Source: Nephrocerus scutellatus (lineage: Eukaryota > Arthropoda > Insecta > Diptera > Pipunculidae). From it: a stretch of 64,000 nt of DNA. The first letter of the stretch is position 1, and every line of letters begins with the position of its first letter. Below are positions 1 through 11,551 of this stretch, in pieces. The stretch covers positions 87,754,779 to 87,818,778 of the forward strand of contig OX352761.1 of assembly GCA_947095585.1 (NCBI GenBank), written 5' to 3'. The notes beneath the pieces are model-generated. The model worked only from the letters and a program-made list of their open reading frames with translations, was not told the origin of the DNA and did not search any database. The position numbers and the translations under genes were made by a program.

Positions 1-1198
1 GTAACGAAGTTGCCTGCCAGCAACTACGCCAAAACCATACGGCTAGTAACATTTTATTTAAAAATATATAGATATATATTATGTGCGCAAAAATCCCATA
101 TGAATTTCATGGCGCCGGGCAAAATATATATATACGTACATACAAACGTATAAATTTTTTAAAATAATTTCTTGAGTAACCTTTTAGGAATATCAACGTA
201 GTAAGTATGCGGCAGAATAATGCATTCAACAGGCAAACTACTAGACGTTGATATTAAGATATATTCTTGGGTGACTCCAGTGAGTCAATAGCGCCATAAG
301 AGAGCTATGAGCTAGAAATCTCTAGTTGCCGAGTTTATACCCCGGCATTGACTTGGATTTTTTTAATTTATATACCGCCTGTAGTAAAATAACCACTCGG
401 CCCTATCTATGTCTTTATAATAAAGGAGAAGGCTTGAAATTGTTATAAACAATGGAGAAAAGGGTGTATTCTCATAGAATATCATTATTAATTAAACAAT
501 AAATAATCAGTCAAAGATTATTAGAAGTTACTTTTTGATTTCGAATATAAATATAATTCTCAACAAGCCTCTATTCTTTATTAAATACATAGCGACCGAA
601 AATGCAGTATAATCAGAGAAATATACTCCAAATACCAAACTCGGTGTACTTCTTTCTGCGTTCTACACGAACAAGTACAAGAAACTCCACACACTGAAAG
701 CGGTTAGAGTCTCTCAACGTTGTGCACGAACAACTTTTTGAAGGGAACAGTAACCTACTGAACCCTATACATATAAGCAGCTCCTGTAATCTTTTAACAA
801 GAGATAAGTGGATTCAATCGCCTTCTCTTACTAAGATATTGCACCCCGGCTGGAAGTCGACATGCAATACCCGCAGTGCGAAATAAGTGGATTTAATCGC
901 CTTTTCGTCACTGATGGTATGCTAAGCCGAAATTCCTCGTGGGCTTGTAAGAAATAAGTGGATTTAATCGCTATTTCTTACATGCGCCGCATTCTATTGA
1001 ATGCCTCTTCCTCATTAAAGCCCATTTTGGTCTGTACACATCGCATATAGCGGGGAATAAGTGACTTCAGTCTATGTTTCCCCACTATAGCCATTTCATT
1101 TCAGTCGACTGAGAAGTCCGACTGTGGTATAGGGTATTGGATGCGCCAATCATCTATATAGGCAATTACCTCTATACGTAGGTTTAGGTATATATATA
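1..1198 (+). repeat. LTR of TE-B, unit 0 (first base cut by window edge)
   Basis: Starts GTAACGAAGTTGCC, which is the TGTAACG LTR start of TE-B lacking its first T. It is colinear with the copies at 1918, 10353, 16636 and 43087. It ends in a TATATATA tract where LTR-A begins, at the same position as in the other units. Confidence 0.85.
799..1089 (+). other. Four-stem-loop array in LTR-B, unit 0
   Basis: Four successive inverted repeats enclose loops that begin TAAGTG. The stem sequences differ from one hairpin to the next while the loop core (close to TAAGTGGATTTAATCGC) is kept. This is the same array described in detail for unit 2 (11151-11442). Confidence 0.7.
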
Positions 1199-1548
1199 AA
1201 TTTTATTAAAGTATTCAAATTTAGTTAAAAAAAACAATATTTTTAATTTCAAAATGAATATCTTTATTATTTGAGTATTAAGACTAGAGCTTCGGATCCC
1301 TTACCACTGGTGGGGGGAAATCGTCAGCTGTAAATGGTGACTGCTTAAAGACTGAATTAATTGAATTGTTTATAATAAAATATTTAACACGAGGCATTTT
1401 GCCTGCGGACGATAACCTCTGTACATTCCGACTGCGGACGATACTCTTTGTATCGTTTACATTTATTGGTTGAACTTAAAGTCCAGGGTTTGTTCATCTT
1501 GGTTTGTTGGTATTTGTTGGGGCGTACAGGATGGCTCTGACATAACAC
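1199..1548 (-). repeat. LTR-A, unit 0, short VNTR form
   Basis: This is the 3' LTR of a TE-A stub inserted in LTR-B. It contains a single copy of the 110-bp GCGGACGATAC repeat, against three or four in the other copies. It includes the block shared with the roo-like LTR. Confidence 0.8.
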
Positions 1549-1728
1549 CTCCCCCTTTAAAGTCTTCTGTGGGTCGAAAAGCGACTCGTGGAAGATTGAC
1601 ATTATTTATAATTTTCATTTTTTTATTTTTACATTTAAGATAGATATAAAAGATTATGATCAATATAATTGTTAAAATTATCATATACATAGTTAAATTT
1701 GTATAGTTGTGTTTGTATTTTAATTCTT
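1463..1728 (-). pseudogene. TE-A env C-terminal stub, unit 0
   Basis: An open frame covers the errantivirus envelope C-terminus. It has a hydrophobic membrane anchor (MIILTIILIIIFYIYL) and a basic cytoplasmic tail, and it runs through the purine-rich tract into the LTR. The remaining env, pol and gag are absent: homology stops in a TA tract at about 1728 and TE-B sequence follows. This is a truncated remnant, and the same truncation is seen in unit 2. Confidence 0.75.
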
Positions 1729-1742
1729 GAATTTATATATAT

Positions 1743-1773
<31 letters not shown>

Positions 1774-1917
1774 ATATTTATATATAGCCAACGAAAACAC
1801 AATTATAATTACTTATATTAGAGAATTTCTTTTATATACATCCACTATGTACATATATTAATACATATTACTTATACCAACTAGTATTTTTGTTTCTTCC
1901 CCGAAGTAGGTGGGGAA
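1729..1917 (+). repeat. TA tract plus TE-B 3' internal end with polypurine tract
   Basis: A long (TA)n stretch joins the TE-A stub to the 3' end of the TE-B internal region. TE-B ends in the purine tract GAAGTAGGTGGGGAA directly before the LTR start TGTAACG. The same end precedes the LTR-B copies at 10353, 16636 and 43087. Confidence 0.75.
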
Positions 1918-3090
1918 TGTAACGAAGTTGCCTGCCAGCAACTACGCCAAAACCTTACGGTTAGTAACATTTTATTTAAAAATATATAGATATATATTAT
2001 GTGCGCAAAAATCCCATATGAATTTCATGGCGCCGGGCAAAATATATATATACGTACATACAAACGTATAAATTTTTTAAAATAATTTCTTGAGTAACCT
2101 TTTAGGAATATCAACGTAGTAAGTATGCGGCAGAATAATGCATTCAACAGGCAAAATACTAGACGTTGATATTAAGATATATTCTTGGGTGACTCCAGTG
2201 AGTCAATAGCGCCATAAGAGAGCTATGAGCTAGAAATCTCTAGTTGCCGAGTTCATACCCCGGCATTGACTTGGATTTTTTTAATTTATATACCGCCTGT
2301 AGTAAAATAACCACTCGGCCCTATCTATGTCTTTATAATAAAGGAGAAGGCTTGAAATTGTTATAAACAATGGAGAAAAGGGTGTATTCTCATAGAATAT
2401 CATTATTAATTAAACAATAAATAATCACTCAAAGATTATTAGAAGTTACTTTTTGATTTCGAATATAAATATAATTCTCAACAAGCCTCTATTCTTTATT
2501 AAATACATAGCGACCGAAAATGCAGTATAATCAGAGAAATATACTCCAAATACCAAACTCGGTGTACTTCTTTCTGCGTTCTACACGAACAAGGACAAGA
2601 AACTCCACACACTGAAAGCGGTTAGAGTCTCTCAACGTTGTGCACGAACAACTTTTTGAAGGGAACAGTAACCTACTGAACCCTATACATATAAGCAGCT
2701 CCTGTAATCTTTTAGTAAGAGATAAGTGGATTCAATCGCCTTCTCTTACTAAGATATTGCACCCCGGCTGGAAGTCGACATGCAATACCCGCAGTGCGAA
2801 ATAAGTGGATTTAATCGCCTTTTCGTCACTGATGGTATGCTAAGCTGAAATTCCTCGTGGGCTTGTAAGAAAAAAGTGGATTTAATCGCTATTTCTTACA
2901 TGCGCCGCATTCTATTGAATGCCTCTTCCTCATTAAAGCCCATTTTGGTCTGTACACATCGCATATAGCGGGGAATAAGTGACTTCAGTCTATGTTTCCC
3001 CACTATAGCCATTTCATTTCAGTCGACTGAGAAGTCCGACTGTGGTATAGGGTATTGGATTGCCAATACGTAGGTTTAGGTATATATATA
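1918..3090 (+). repeat. LTR of TE-B, unit 1
   Basis: About 1.17 kb of LTR-B from TGTAACG up to the TE-A insertion point. A short segment near the right end (GCGCCAATCATC... in other units) is partly missing here. The other LTR half, ending CGTTACA, is seen only at 37769-38006. Confidence 0.85.
2714..3007 (+). other. Four-stem-loop array in LTR-B, unit 1
   Basis: Same array as in unit 2. The first stem is longest here (AGTAAGAGA paired with TCTCTTACT). In hairpin 3 the entry to the loop reads AAAAAGTGG, a small change against ATAAGTGG elsewhere. Confidence 0.7.
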
Positions 3091-3753
3091 AATTTTATTA
3101 AAGTATTCAAATTTAGTTAAAAAAAACAATATTTTTAATTTCAAAATGAATATCTTTATTATTTGAGTATTAAGACTAGAGCTTCGGATCCCTTACCACT
3201 GGTGGGGGGAAATCGTCAGCTGTAAATGGTGACTGATTAAAGACTGAATTAATTGAGATCAAGCGATCCCTTTTTATAATGCTTAATTGCTAACGCAGCA
3301 TTTTGACTGCGGACGATACTCTTTGTATCGTTTACATTGAAAATGGCGGTTTGTTTATAATAAAATATTTAAGACGAGGCATTTTGCCTGCGGACGATAA
3401 CCTCTGTACATTCCGACTGCGGACGATACTCTTTGTATCGTTTACATTGAAAATGGCGGTTTGTTTATAATAAAATATTTAAGACGAGGCATTTTGCCTG
3501 CGGACGATAACCTCTGTACATTCCGACTGCGGACGATACTCTTTGTATCGTTTACATTGAAAATGGCGGTTTGTTTATAATAAAATATTTAACACGAGGC
3601 ATTTTGCCTGCGGACGATAACCTCTGTACATTCCGACTGCGGACGATACTCTTTGTATCGTTTACATTTATTGGTTGAACTTAAAGTCCAGGGTTTGTTC
3701 ATCTTGGTTTGTTGGTATTTGTTGGGGCGTACAGGATGGCTCTGACATAACAC
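3091..3753 (-). repeat. 3' LTR of TE-A copy 1
   Basis: About 660 bp, from GTGTTATGTCAG (minus strand, just after the purine tract AAAGGGGGAG) to ...TTTAATAAAATT. It contains four tandem 110-bp units starting near 3308, 3418, 3528 and 3638. Each unit holds the short palindrome GATACtctttGTATC. AATAAAG-type polyadenylation signals lie near the 3' end. Confidence 0.75.
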
Positions 3754-5221
3754 CTCCCCCTTTAAAGTCTTCTGTGGGTCGAAAAGCGACTCGTGGAAGA
3801 TTGACATTATTTATAATTTTCATTTTTTTATTTTTACATTTAAGATAGATATAAAAGATTATGATCAATATAATTGTTAAAATTATCATATACATAGTTA
3901 AATTTGTATAGTTGTGTTTGTATTTTAATTCTTGAATTTCTTTTAAGTTTTTTATATTTTGATAATTCAATTCTTGAAAAGTTAAATCATTTGATTTGGT
4001 ATAATTGATATTTGTGATTGTATTTGGAATTATGGGTTCATGATTGTAGTTTTTTCTCTCGTAATTTTTATTATCTATTTTAATTTTACAATTTTCAAAC
4101 TTAATTAAGTAATTACCTTTGACAAAAATGTACAATTTTGGATAATTTCTTGTAATCCTACATTAATTAACATTAAATTGTTATTTCCTATTTCTATTAT
4201 TTGTTTACTTGTATTTTTTATTAATTTACAATTCATTTGATTTTTAAATAAATTTTGTAAACAATTGTCGTCTATTTCTGATAAATATTTTTTTATTTTG
4301 GTATTATTATAAATTGTTTGCTTTGCTTTTTAGTCAAATACATTTTATTACTAATATCTAATTGTTGATTATCTTCTAAATTTGGTATGGGTTGGATATA
4401 GATTTGTTTGTATGTTTCATTTGAAAAGTTTGGGATTTTTATTATAAATATGATAGTATTTTTATATAGAGCAAGTTCTAATTTAACCTGTGAAAGTTTT
4501 TCTATTGTTATATTGTTTTCGTCAAGTTCTGTTTCTGAAAAAATATCCTTGCTTAGAGTTCCTAATCTAGATGTTAAAACAATGTCTTTAATTTTTTCTA
4601 TGTCATTTATTAGGTATTTTATATTGTCTTTAATTTCTATTTCCAATTTTAATTCGTGAAAGTCTCTTTCTAAATCGTGTTCTGTGCGAGTAAATTTTTC
4701 TACATACCCAATTAATTTTTTAGTTTTTTTTATTAAATGTATTAGTTAGTAATGCAATTTGTTCATTAAAATGATTATTTATTTGTATTTGTAAGTTTGA
4801 ATTTTCTATTACGTTATGTGTATTTGTTTCTATTAATATTAACCTTTCTTCTATTTCTTTTCTATCCTCGTCATCCATAGTTCCGTATAAAAATTTCATT
4901 CCTGTACCTAAAATATTAAAAAGTCCTCTTTTCTGTCTAACGTGTGGTATTAAAGTTTCAAATTCTTTTCTTGTGTGTTTCATTAAATTAATAATGTCCA
5001 TATTTTGTTTGGGTAAAAGTCTTACATTGTCTTCTAATATATTTAAATTTATTTCATAATTAGTTAAATTTATAATGTGTAGTATTTTAGTGAAGTTTTG
5101 TATTATTTGCATCTGTTGTAGCTGTATAACTGTGAAACCATTACCATGGTTTAAATATGTTATTTGAATTTCTTGGGTTTTAATTATTGGAAGAATGAGG
5201 ATAATTATGATGGTTACCCTT
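3668..5221 (-). pseudogene. env: TE-A copy 1 env (envelope glycoprotein), broken
   Basis: This is an insect errantivirus envelope of the baculovirus-F-like type. The N-terminal part (about 5221-4720) has a hydrophobic signal segment (VTIIIILILPII), then at 4938-4927 the furin-type site RQKR followed by a glycine-led fusion peptide (GLFNILGTGMKFLYG). The middle part is open at 4293-4646. The C-terminal part (3668-4135) has a membrane anchor and basic tail. An extra T in a T-run near 4730 and further stops split the frame. There is no in-frame ATG before the signal segment, consistent with the spliced env mRNA known for this group. It overlaps the integrase tail. Confidence 0.8.
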
Positions 5222-6500
5222 AGAAGTAGTGGGTTGATCAGATGAAGATCCGCAAGTGGCTTCTTTTGATGAAGTGTCGTCCCTGTGAGCAGGAATATTT
5301 TCTGTGAATTTCTTTAATCTATGGAATTGATCTTTGTGTAAGGTTCTGTTGGGTTTCTTTTTGAATCTATTGCCTTCTTTAAGAGTATATTTTTTTCCTT
5401 CTTTATTTATTACGTTTATTTTTTTATATTTAGGGGTTAATTTGTTTTTCAATTTATCGGGATCGGTTGTTTTCAAGTATTGTTCGTTTATTTCAATATT
5501 CTTACGTTTTTCATTTAATTTGTTAATTAACTTGTTTTTACTGTCTTATATCCGTTTAAAAATTATTCCCTTATTTATGACACCAAAATGGAAATCGAAA
5601 GGTTTTTCTCGAGTTGTTATGTGGATAATATTATTATAAGCATTTAGAGCTTGAACCGTATGATCACTTGGATCAAGTTGTTCACCAATTTGTTCGATTG
5701 ATGATAAAATACGTAAATGTTCGTTAAGGGTTCCATGTAGTCCTTCAATGTCAGAATTTCCTGTGTGCCGGTTTGCTGTACAGTAATGTATTTGTATGTC
5801 TTTATTTGTTAAATAGTTGTTGAGGGAATCTGAAACAAAAGCATTCTCGTTGTCGAGAGTTATGAAATTCGGTGATCCCATATATGAGAAAATCTTTGTT
5901 AACGCTTTTATAGTATCTATGTGAGTTTTATGTTTTATAGGTTCTGCTGCGGCATATTTGCTAAATTTGTCTGCACATGTAACATATTTCTTATTTTTGT
6001 TTAAGAACCATATATCAATGTGGTAATGCTGCCTGGGTCCTGTTGGTGTGGGTGTCTTCTCAAATGGCAGTTTAAAAGGATTTCTATCAACTTTGGTCAT
6101 GCATATTGCACAATTATTTAAAATTTTATTTATCATGAGTTTTAGATTGGGTATATAATTTTCTTTGGATATTTCTAAATAAACTTTTTCTATTCCTATA
6201 TGATTATATTTTTTGTGTATATTGTGGATGAGCTCATCGGCTTCGATTGTGTTAAGGTCATTTAAAAATTTTGTGCTACGATATAAAATATTTTTCTTAC
6301 CTTTATTTTCATTTTTCCAAACTTTTTTGGAAGTTGTTAAATACTTTATCATCTTTGACATATATGGAATTTATCATTGTAGTGTCCACTTCTTTTATTA
6401 TTTCTAAAAAATCGTTCTCTTTGTATTCTTTTTTACTAAATATTATTCTTCTTTTTCCAACATGTGGATACAAAATTTCTTGATAATCATTTTCATTGAT
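5180..6500 (-). pseudogene. TE-A copy 1 integrase
   Basis: Ty3/gypsy integrase. The open piece 5546-6361 has the HHCC zinc domain (HNIHKKYNH ... CAICMTK) and the DDE core: HIDIWFL, then TLDNENAF, then DIEGLHGTLNEHL. The second frame 5180-5476 is a lysine-rich C-terminal tail. The two pieces are in different frames, and the region 6362-6500 linking to RNase H is also shifted. It lies between RNase H and env, as expected. Confidence 0.8.
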
Positions 6501-7817
6501 TTAAAGTATTATTTGTCGATTAAATAAATTAACCGGTTTTTCACTAATAGGAATAAGATATGAACTATCTGATTCAGCACTGTGAATGGTTGCTAAGTCA
6601 TCTTGTTGTAGCATATTTATTTTTACTCGAGATAGGGCGTCAGCCACTTTATTCTCTTTTCCTTGAATATATTGTATCTGAAAATCGTACTCTTCGAGTT
6701 TGATTTTCCAGCGTTGTAATTTGCTGTTTGGTTCTTTTAAATTGCTAAGCCATACTAATGGCCTGTGGTCAGTCTTAATGACGATACAAATAATGTCGGA
6801 ATTGAGCGGTAGCCCAGACAATGTCTAATAATTCCTTTTCTATTGTGCTATATTGGAACTCATGTTTGTTTAATGTGAGTGAAGCGAAACAAAAGGGGCC
6901 ATGAGATTGACTTAATATTGCTCCAATAGCAAAATTGCTTGCATCAGTTGTTAGTGTAAATCCTTTTGAAAAGTCTGGGTGTCTATTTATTAAATTATTT
7001 GTCATTAACGATTTTAATTTATGAAAGGATTCTTTGTAATCTTGATCGTTTATATTTATTTTACTATCTTTCTTTAGGCATAAAGTTAAAGGTTTAATTA
7101 TTTTTGCATAGTCATCTATAAATTTTCTGTAGTACCCTGTTAAACCTAGAAAGCTTTGGATTTCTTTTACTGTTTTTGGGATAGGAAATTTCTTTATAGT
7201 TTCTATTTTCTTTGGGTTTGGTTTTACACCATTTGAAGTTACTACATGCCCTAAAAATTCTGTTTCTTTACGTAGAAATTCAGATTTGTTTAATGATACT
7301 TTAAGAGTTGCGTTCTTAAGTGTCAATAAGATTTTATGGAGTGAATCCATATGTTCTTGTAGGCTAGAGGAAAATATTATGATATCATCTAAATAGACGT
7401 AGCATATTTTTCCTATGTAGTTTTCAAGACTTCATTCATGAGTCTTTGAAAGGTTGTGGGTGCATTCTTTAAACCGAATGGCATTCGCAAAAACTCATAG
7501 TGTCCAGTTAATGTGCTAAATGCTGTTTTTTCTCTATCTTTAGCATCAACTTCTATTTGAAAAAATCCTTTTGTGAGATCTAATGTTGTAAAATATACTG
7601 CTTGTCCTAGTTTATCTGATATCGAATCCATGTTTGGGATGGGATATTTATCTTCTTTGGTAACATTTTTTAATTTTCTGTAGTCTATTACGATTCGCCA
7701 CTCTTTATTACCAGCGTGGTCTTCTTTTTTGGGTACGACCCAGATTGCGGCGTTATAAGGCGAAGTCGAATGCTGAATTATTTTTGATTCAAGCATTTCT
7801 TTTATTTGCCTATCCAC
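6501..7817 (-). pseudogene. pol: TE-A copy 1 reverse transcriptase and RNase H
   Basis: Three open pieces occur. 7413-7817 holds the RT palm with [10 protein letters not shown] and the [12 protein letters not shown] motif. 6775-7350 holds the RT connection and RNase H start ([11 protein letters not shown]). 6501-6821 holds the RNase H end (KTDHRPLVWL, GKENKVADALSR). The catalytic YLDD lies in the gap near 7385-7400. A one-base loss near 7425 breaks RT here but not in copy 2. The RNase H break near 6800 is shared with copy 2. Confidence 0.85.
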
Positions 7818-7856
7818 TTCTTTTTTGTGGATTTCATGATATCTTTATATTCTTGT

Positions 7857-8417
7857 TTATATAGCGGAAGTATTTTCCGTTGGTATGTTGTGTTTTTCGT
7901 GGTTGGTGAAACTTAAATCGTCACCTTTATGGTAAAAAGAATTTTTGTGTGTTTTTAATAATTTTATTAATATATTTTTTTCTTCTGAGTTCAAATGCTC
8001 AGTCCTAAGTTCATTTGTAAAAGAATGATCAATAATTGTATTAAAAGGTGAAATATTATTAAAGTAATTGATTGTACTTTCATATTCTTCTTCTTCATTT
8101 CTGTTGAGAAAGAAAGGTATGCTATTACCGTTCAACTTTAATATTTTATTTTTGTAATTGATTGCACAATTATTTGGAATTAAAATATTATTCCCTATTA
8201 TTCCGTTGTATTCTGAACTGAATGTTTGGATTTGGAATTCACAATCTTCAATGACTGAAAAAATAAATTGATCCTTAGGTATAATAATTTCTTTATTTAT
8301 AGTTACTGGGTTCCCACAAGTTTTTATAATTAGAGGATTTTTTCTTATTTTAATAAATTTCTTTGGAGCATCTACTTCTCTAAGAAGGCTATTAGTTGCT
8401 CCTGTATCAATGAGCAT
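7857..8417 (-). pseudogene. TE-A copy 1 aspartic protease region
   Basis: Retroviral-type aspartic protease with the active-site motif LIDTGATNS near its start and GIIGNNIL further on. It is in frame with RT, separated only by a TAA at the position where a Tyr codon is expected. Copy 2 has the same stop. A second nearby stop is private to this copy. An indel in an A-run also separates it from gag. Confidence 0.75.
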
Positions 8418-8439
8418 TCTAAAAGTTGTTTGTCCTTTT

Positions 8440-9402
8440 TTAATTTAATAAAGGGCATTCCGCTTCTTGTTCCGAGGCTGCATACCGAAAATTTGTATTA
8501 CCTCCTGTGTCTTCCGCATAATTAGCTTTTGGTATTCGTTTGATTTGAGTAGGATCTACATTCATAGGCTCAAATTTTTGGGGTTGTTGTCTATAGTTGT
8601 TGGGGTTATAGTTTCTGTTATAATTGTTATTATTTTGTCTTTGGTAATTGTTTTGATTGTTTGGCACGCACGTTTGTAATTATTTCTGAAGGGGTTATTG
8701 GGGGTTTTAAAATTATTACTATTTTTGTGCTCATACCTATTTTCTAATTTTTTATTATAGTGTTTTTGTTTTTCTGTCACATCGTTATTTTGTCTTATCC
8801 TGCACTATTTAACTCATAAAGTGCTAACTCCATGGTGCTTGGTTTTGGAACATAGAGGATTGTCCTCATATGAGTTGGCAGTTTTTCTTTAAGGAATTAA
8901 GTGCCGCTTGGTTATTTCTAGGAATATCTAAGAGGTTATTTTCTTGTTGGCATTTTTGATTTAATGAAGAGAGGGTTTTCTGAATGTAGTTATAAAATTT
9001 TATAACATCTCCTCTGTACTGAGAATTTCTCAATTCCTCGTGTAATTGGTTGCTATTTTTGAATCCAGCGAAATTTTCTATAAGCATAGCTTTAATATCT
9101 GTCCATGTCGTTAAATGCGTATGAATTTCTATACTTTGTCGTGCCCTACCTATAAATTTCGATTTTAACAAATTAATGCACATTTTTTGACCCTGGTCAT
9201 TGTATTCTAATAAAGTCGGAATAATGTCATCGATATTTTGAATAAAAATTGGAAGATCTTCCGTTCTTTCATCAACAGTATTAAGTCTTTCTATGTATTT
9301 TAATGGGTTTAATTGTAGACTTTTTAAAACTACATTATTATTATTAATATTATTATTATTTCCTAGTTGTGGTTGTTGTTGGTCGTGTTGATTATTCATC
9401 AT
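8440..9402 (-). pseudogene. gag: TE-A copy 1 gag
   Basis: The N-terminal piece (8866-9402) is a capsid-type gag beginning with Asn/Gln-rich sequence and containing LNTVDERTEDLPIFIQNID. The C-terminal piece (8440-8667) is an Asn/Tyr/Arg-rich nucleic-acid-binding tail without a zinc knuckle, as in 17.6-type gags. The frame changes near 8890 and near 8680; both shifts are also in copy 2. A few Met codons near 9402 could serve as the start. Confidence 0.75.
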
Positions 9403-9534
9403 GATGCCTGCGTCGTCCTCTTCGGAGCTTTAATTATTAGATATCTGTTGCTGTTTGTAAGGGTTGAATTAACGTTGTTTCCTTAATTGTTCTTTAATCC
9501 TCTTCATTTGTCGATTACGTTGGGGCATTAGATT

Positions 9535-10352
9535 ATACCACCCTATCCACAAAACCTATTCCCGAAACAGCCCGAGCTAAATCCCCAATACATATCCAGT
9601 CCGTAACGATATTTCCCTTAAACCCTAAAGGCAACACACCAACCACCCCGATAGAACCACAAGAGGAGGAAATACTCCTAACGGCGTACGAGATCGTGGC
9701 CAAAAGCGAAAAATTCGATCCCAAACCTTAGAAGGTGTGAATATGGTGCCGCCGAGACCATACCGAAGTAAGAAAGGGCGTCCGCGACGATTTAGATTAA
9801 CCGGCCCCCTAGGAAACTTATACGGAAAACAAATCGCCGATGTTGCAGTACTCTTCAAGACAGAGGACCACCAGGAAATCACCCTGCGTAACAATGCAAA
9901 TAGCAAATAAAATAATAAAAGAAACACCAGGAAGAAAAAAAAAATATATATAAACCTGGATAGAAAAGAAAAACAAACCTAGCCTTAAGCATATAATCTA
10001 TATATATATAAAAATCAAAAACAGCTAGTCAAATATAGATTCTTTGTTTTTTGTAACTCAGGCCGTTGACTGGCAAGATAAATAAAGGTAATCCCATACA
10101 AGAGAGTGACCACACCGACCGAGCAAATCAGATTATAAATATTATTAAACCGCAAAATAAGAGAAACAATTGGATTTAGTTATACTAGAGAATTTTTTTA
10201 TATATCCACTATGTATATATAGCCAACGAAAACACAATTATAATTACTTATATTAGAGAATTTCTTTTATATACATCCACTATGTACATATATTAATACA
10301 TATTACTTATACCACCTAGTATTTTTGTTTCTTCCCCGAAGTAGGTGGGGAA
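9535..10352 (+). mobile_element. TE-B 3' internal fragment (pol tail, Helitron ghost, polypurine tract)
   Basis: Colinear with 41688-43086 of the long TE-B copy. It starts abruptly at CCACCCTATCCAC after the TE-A truncation. It encodes the C-terminal pol tail (TILSTKP-like start, PPRPYRSKKGRPRRFRL), broken near 9725 by a change that creates a stop, and ends in GAAGTAGGTGGGGAA before LTR-B. Confidence 0.75.
10015..10028 (+). mobile_element. 14-bp ghost of a Helitron
   Basis: The site reads A-TCAAAAACAGCTAG-T. The full copy of this locus at 42166-42762 is a 597-bp Helitron with the same TCAA start, the same ACAGCTAG end and the same flanks. Only the termini remain here. Confidence 0.65.
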
Positions 10353-11551
10353 TGTAACGAAGTTGCCTGCCAGCAACTACGCCAAAACCATACGGCTAGT
10401 AACATTTTATTTAAAAATATATAGATATATATTATGTGCGCAAAAATCCCATATGAATTTCATGGCGCCGGGCAAAATATATATATACGTACATACAAAC
10501 GTATAAATTTTTTAAAATAATTTCTTGAGTAACCTTTTAGGAATATCAACGTAGTAAGTATGCGGCAGAATAATGCATTCAACAGGCAAACTACTAGACG
10601 TTGATATTAAGATATATTCTTGGGTGACTCCAGTGAGTCAATAGCGCCATAAGAGAGCTATGAGCTAGAAATCTCTAGTTGCCGAGTTTATACCCCGGCA
10701 TTGACTTGGATTTTTTTAATTTATATACCGCCTGTAGTAAAATAACCACTCGGCCCTATCTATGTCTTTATAATAAAGGAGAAGGCTTGAAATTGTTATA
10801 AACAATGGAGAAAAGGGTGTATTCTCATAGAATATCATTATTAATTAAACAATAAATAATCAGTCAAAGATTATTAGAAGTTACTTTTTGATTTCGAATA
10901 TAAATATAATTCTCAACAAGCCTCTATTCTTTATTAAATACATAGCGACCGAAAATGCAGTATAATCAGAGAAATATACTCCAAATACCAAACTCGGTGT
11001 ACTTCTTTCTGCGTTCTACACGAACAAGGACAAGAAACTCCACACACTGAAAGCGGTTAGAGTCTCTCAACGTTGTGCACGAACAACTTTTTGAAGGGAA
11101 CAGTAACCTACTGAACCCTATACATATAAGCAGCTCCTGTAATCTTTTAATAAGAGATAAGTGGATTCAATCGCCTTCTCTTACTAAGATATTGCACCCC
11201 GGCTGGAAGTCGACATGCAATACCCGCAGTGCGAAATAAGTGGATTTTATCGCCTTTTCGTCACTGATGGTATGCTAAGCCGAAATTCCTCGTGGGCTTG
11301 TAAGAAATAAGTGGATTTAATCGCTATTTCTTACATGCGCCGCATTCTATTGAATGCCTCTTCCTCATTAAATCCCATTTTGGTCTGTACACATCGCATA
11401 TAGCGGGGAATAAGTGACTTCAGTCTATGTTTCCCCACTATAGCCATTTCATTTCAGTCGACTGAGAAGTCCGACTGTGGTATAGGGTATTGGATGCGCC
11501 AATCATCTATATAGGCAATTACCTCTATACGTAGGTTTAGGTATATATATA
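10353..11551 (+). repeat. LTR of TE-B, unit 2
   Basis: A 1.2-kb LTR-B from TGTAACG to the TE-A insertion site, directly after the polypurine tract. It is nearly identical to units 0 and 1. Confidence 0.85.
11151..11442 (+). other. Four-stem-loop array in LTR-B, unit 2 (reference copy)
   Basis: Hairpin 1 (11151-11183) has stem TAAGAGA/TCTCTTA. Hairpin 2 (11227-11266) has stem CAGTGCGAAA/TTTCGtCACTG with one bulged base. Hairpin 3 (11300-11334) has stem GTAAGAAAT/ATTTCTTAC. Hairpin 4 (11399-11442) has stem TATAGcGGGGAA/TTCCCCaCTATA with one mismatch. The loops start TAAGTGGATTCAATCGC, TAAGTGGATTTTATCGC, TAAGTGGATTTAATCGC and TAAGTGACTTCAGTC. Loops are conserved while stems are unrelated, the pattern of a structured RNA or DNA signal. 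The function is unknown. Confidence 0.7.

Larger units (their letters stand above)
3091..9534 (-). mobile_element. TE-A copy 1, 17.6/297-like errantivirus, 5'-truncated
   Basis: The minus-strand order is gag, protease, RT, RNase H, integrase, env and 3' LTR. That is the layout of insect env-bearing Ty3/gypsy elements (errantiviruses). The right end lacks leader, primer site and 5' LTR, and is joined at about 9534 to the 3' part of TE-B. Numerous indels and stops break the frames, many of them shared with copy 2, so this copy is not functional. Confidence 0.85.

Noticed and set aside
1384..1602. Minus-strand 72-codon frame repeated in every LTR-A, as a possible small conserved gene
   Set aside because: It overlaps the purine tract, LTR start and VNTR in a different frame from env. 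It is conserved only because the DNA is duplicated, and nothing suggests a protein family.
5334..5639. Plus-strand frames rich in Phe/Leu opposite TE-A integrase and gag (also 19933-20238, 8467-8679)
   Set aside because: Hydrophobic composition is what the complement of Lys/Asn-rich coding sequence gives. They are antisense shadows, not membrane proteins.
9625..9927. Minus-strand 100-codon frame opposite the TE-B pol tail (also at 41577-42080)
   Set aside because: The plus strand carries the plausible pol extension with a basic Pro-rich end. The minus frame is a shadow of it.
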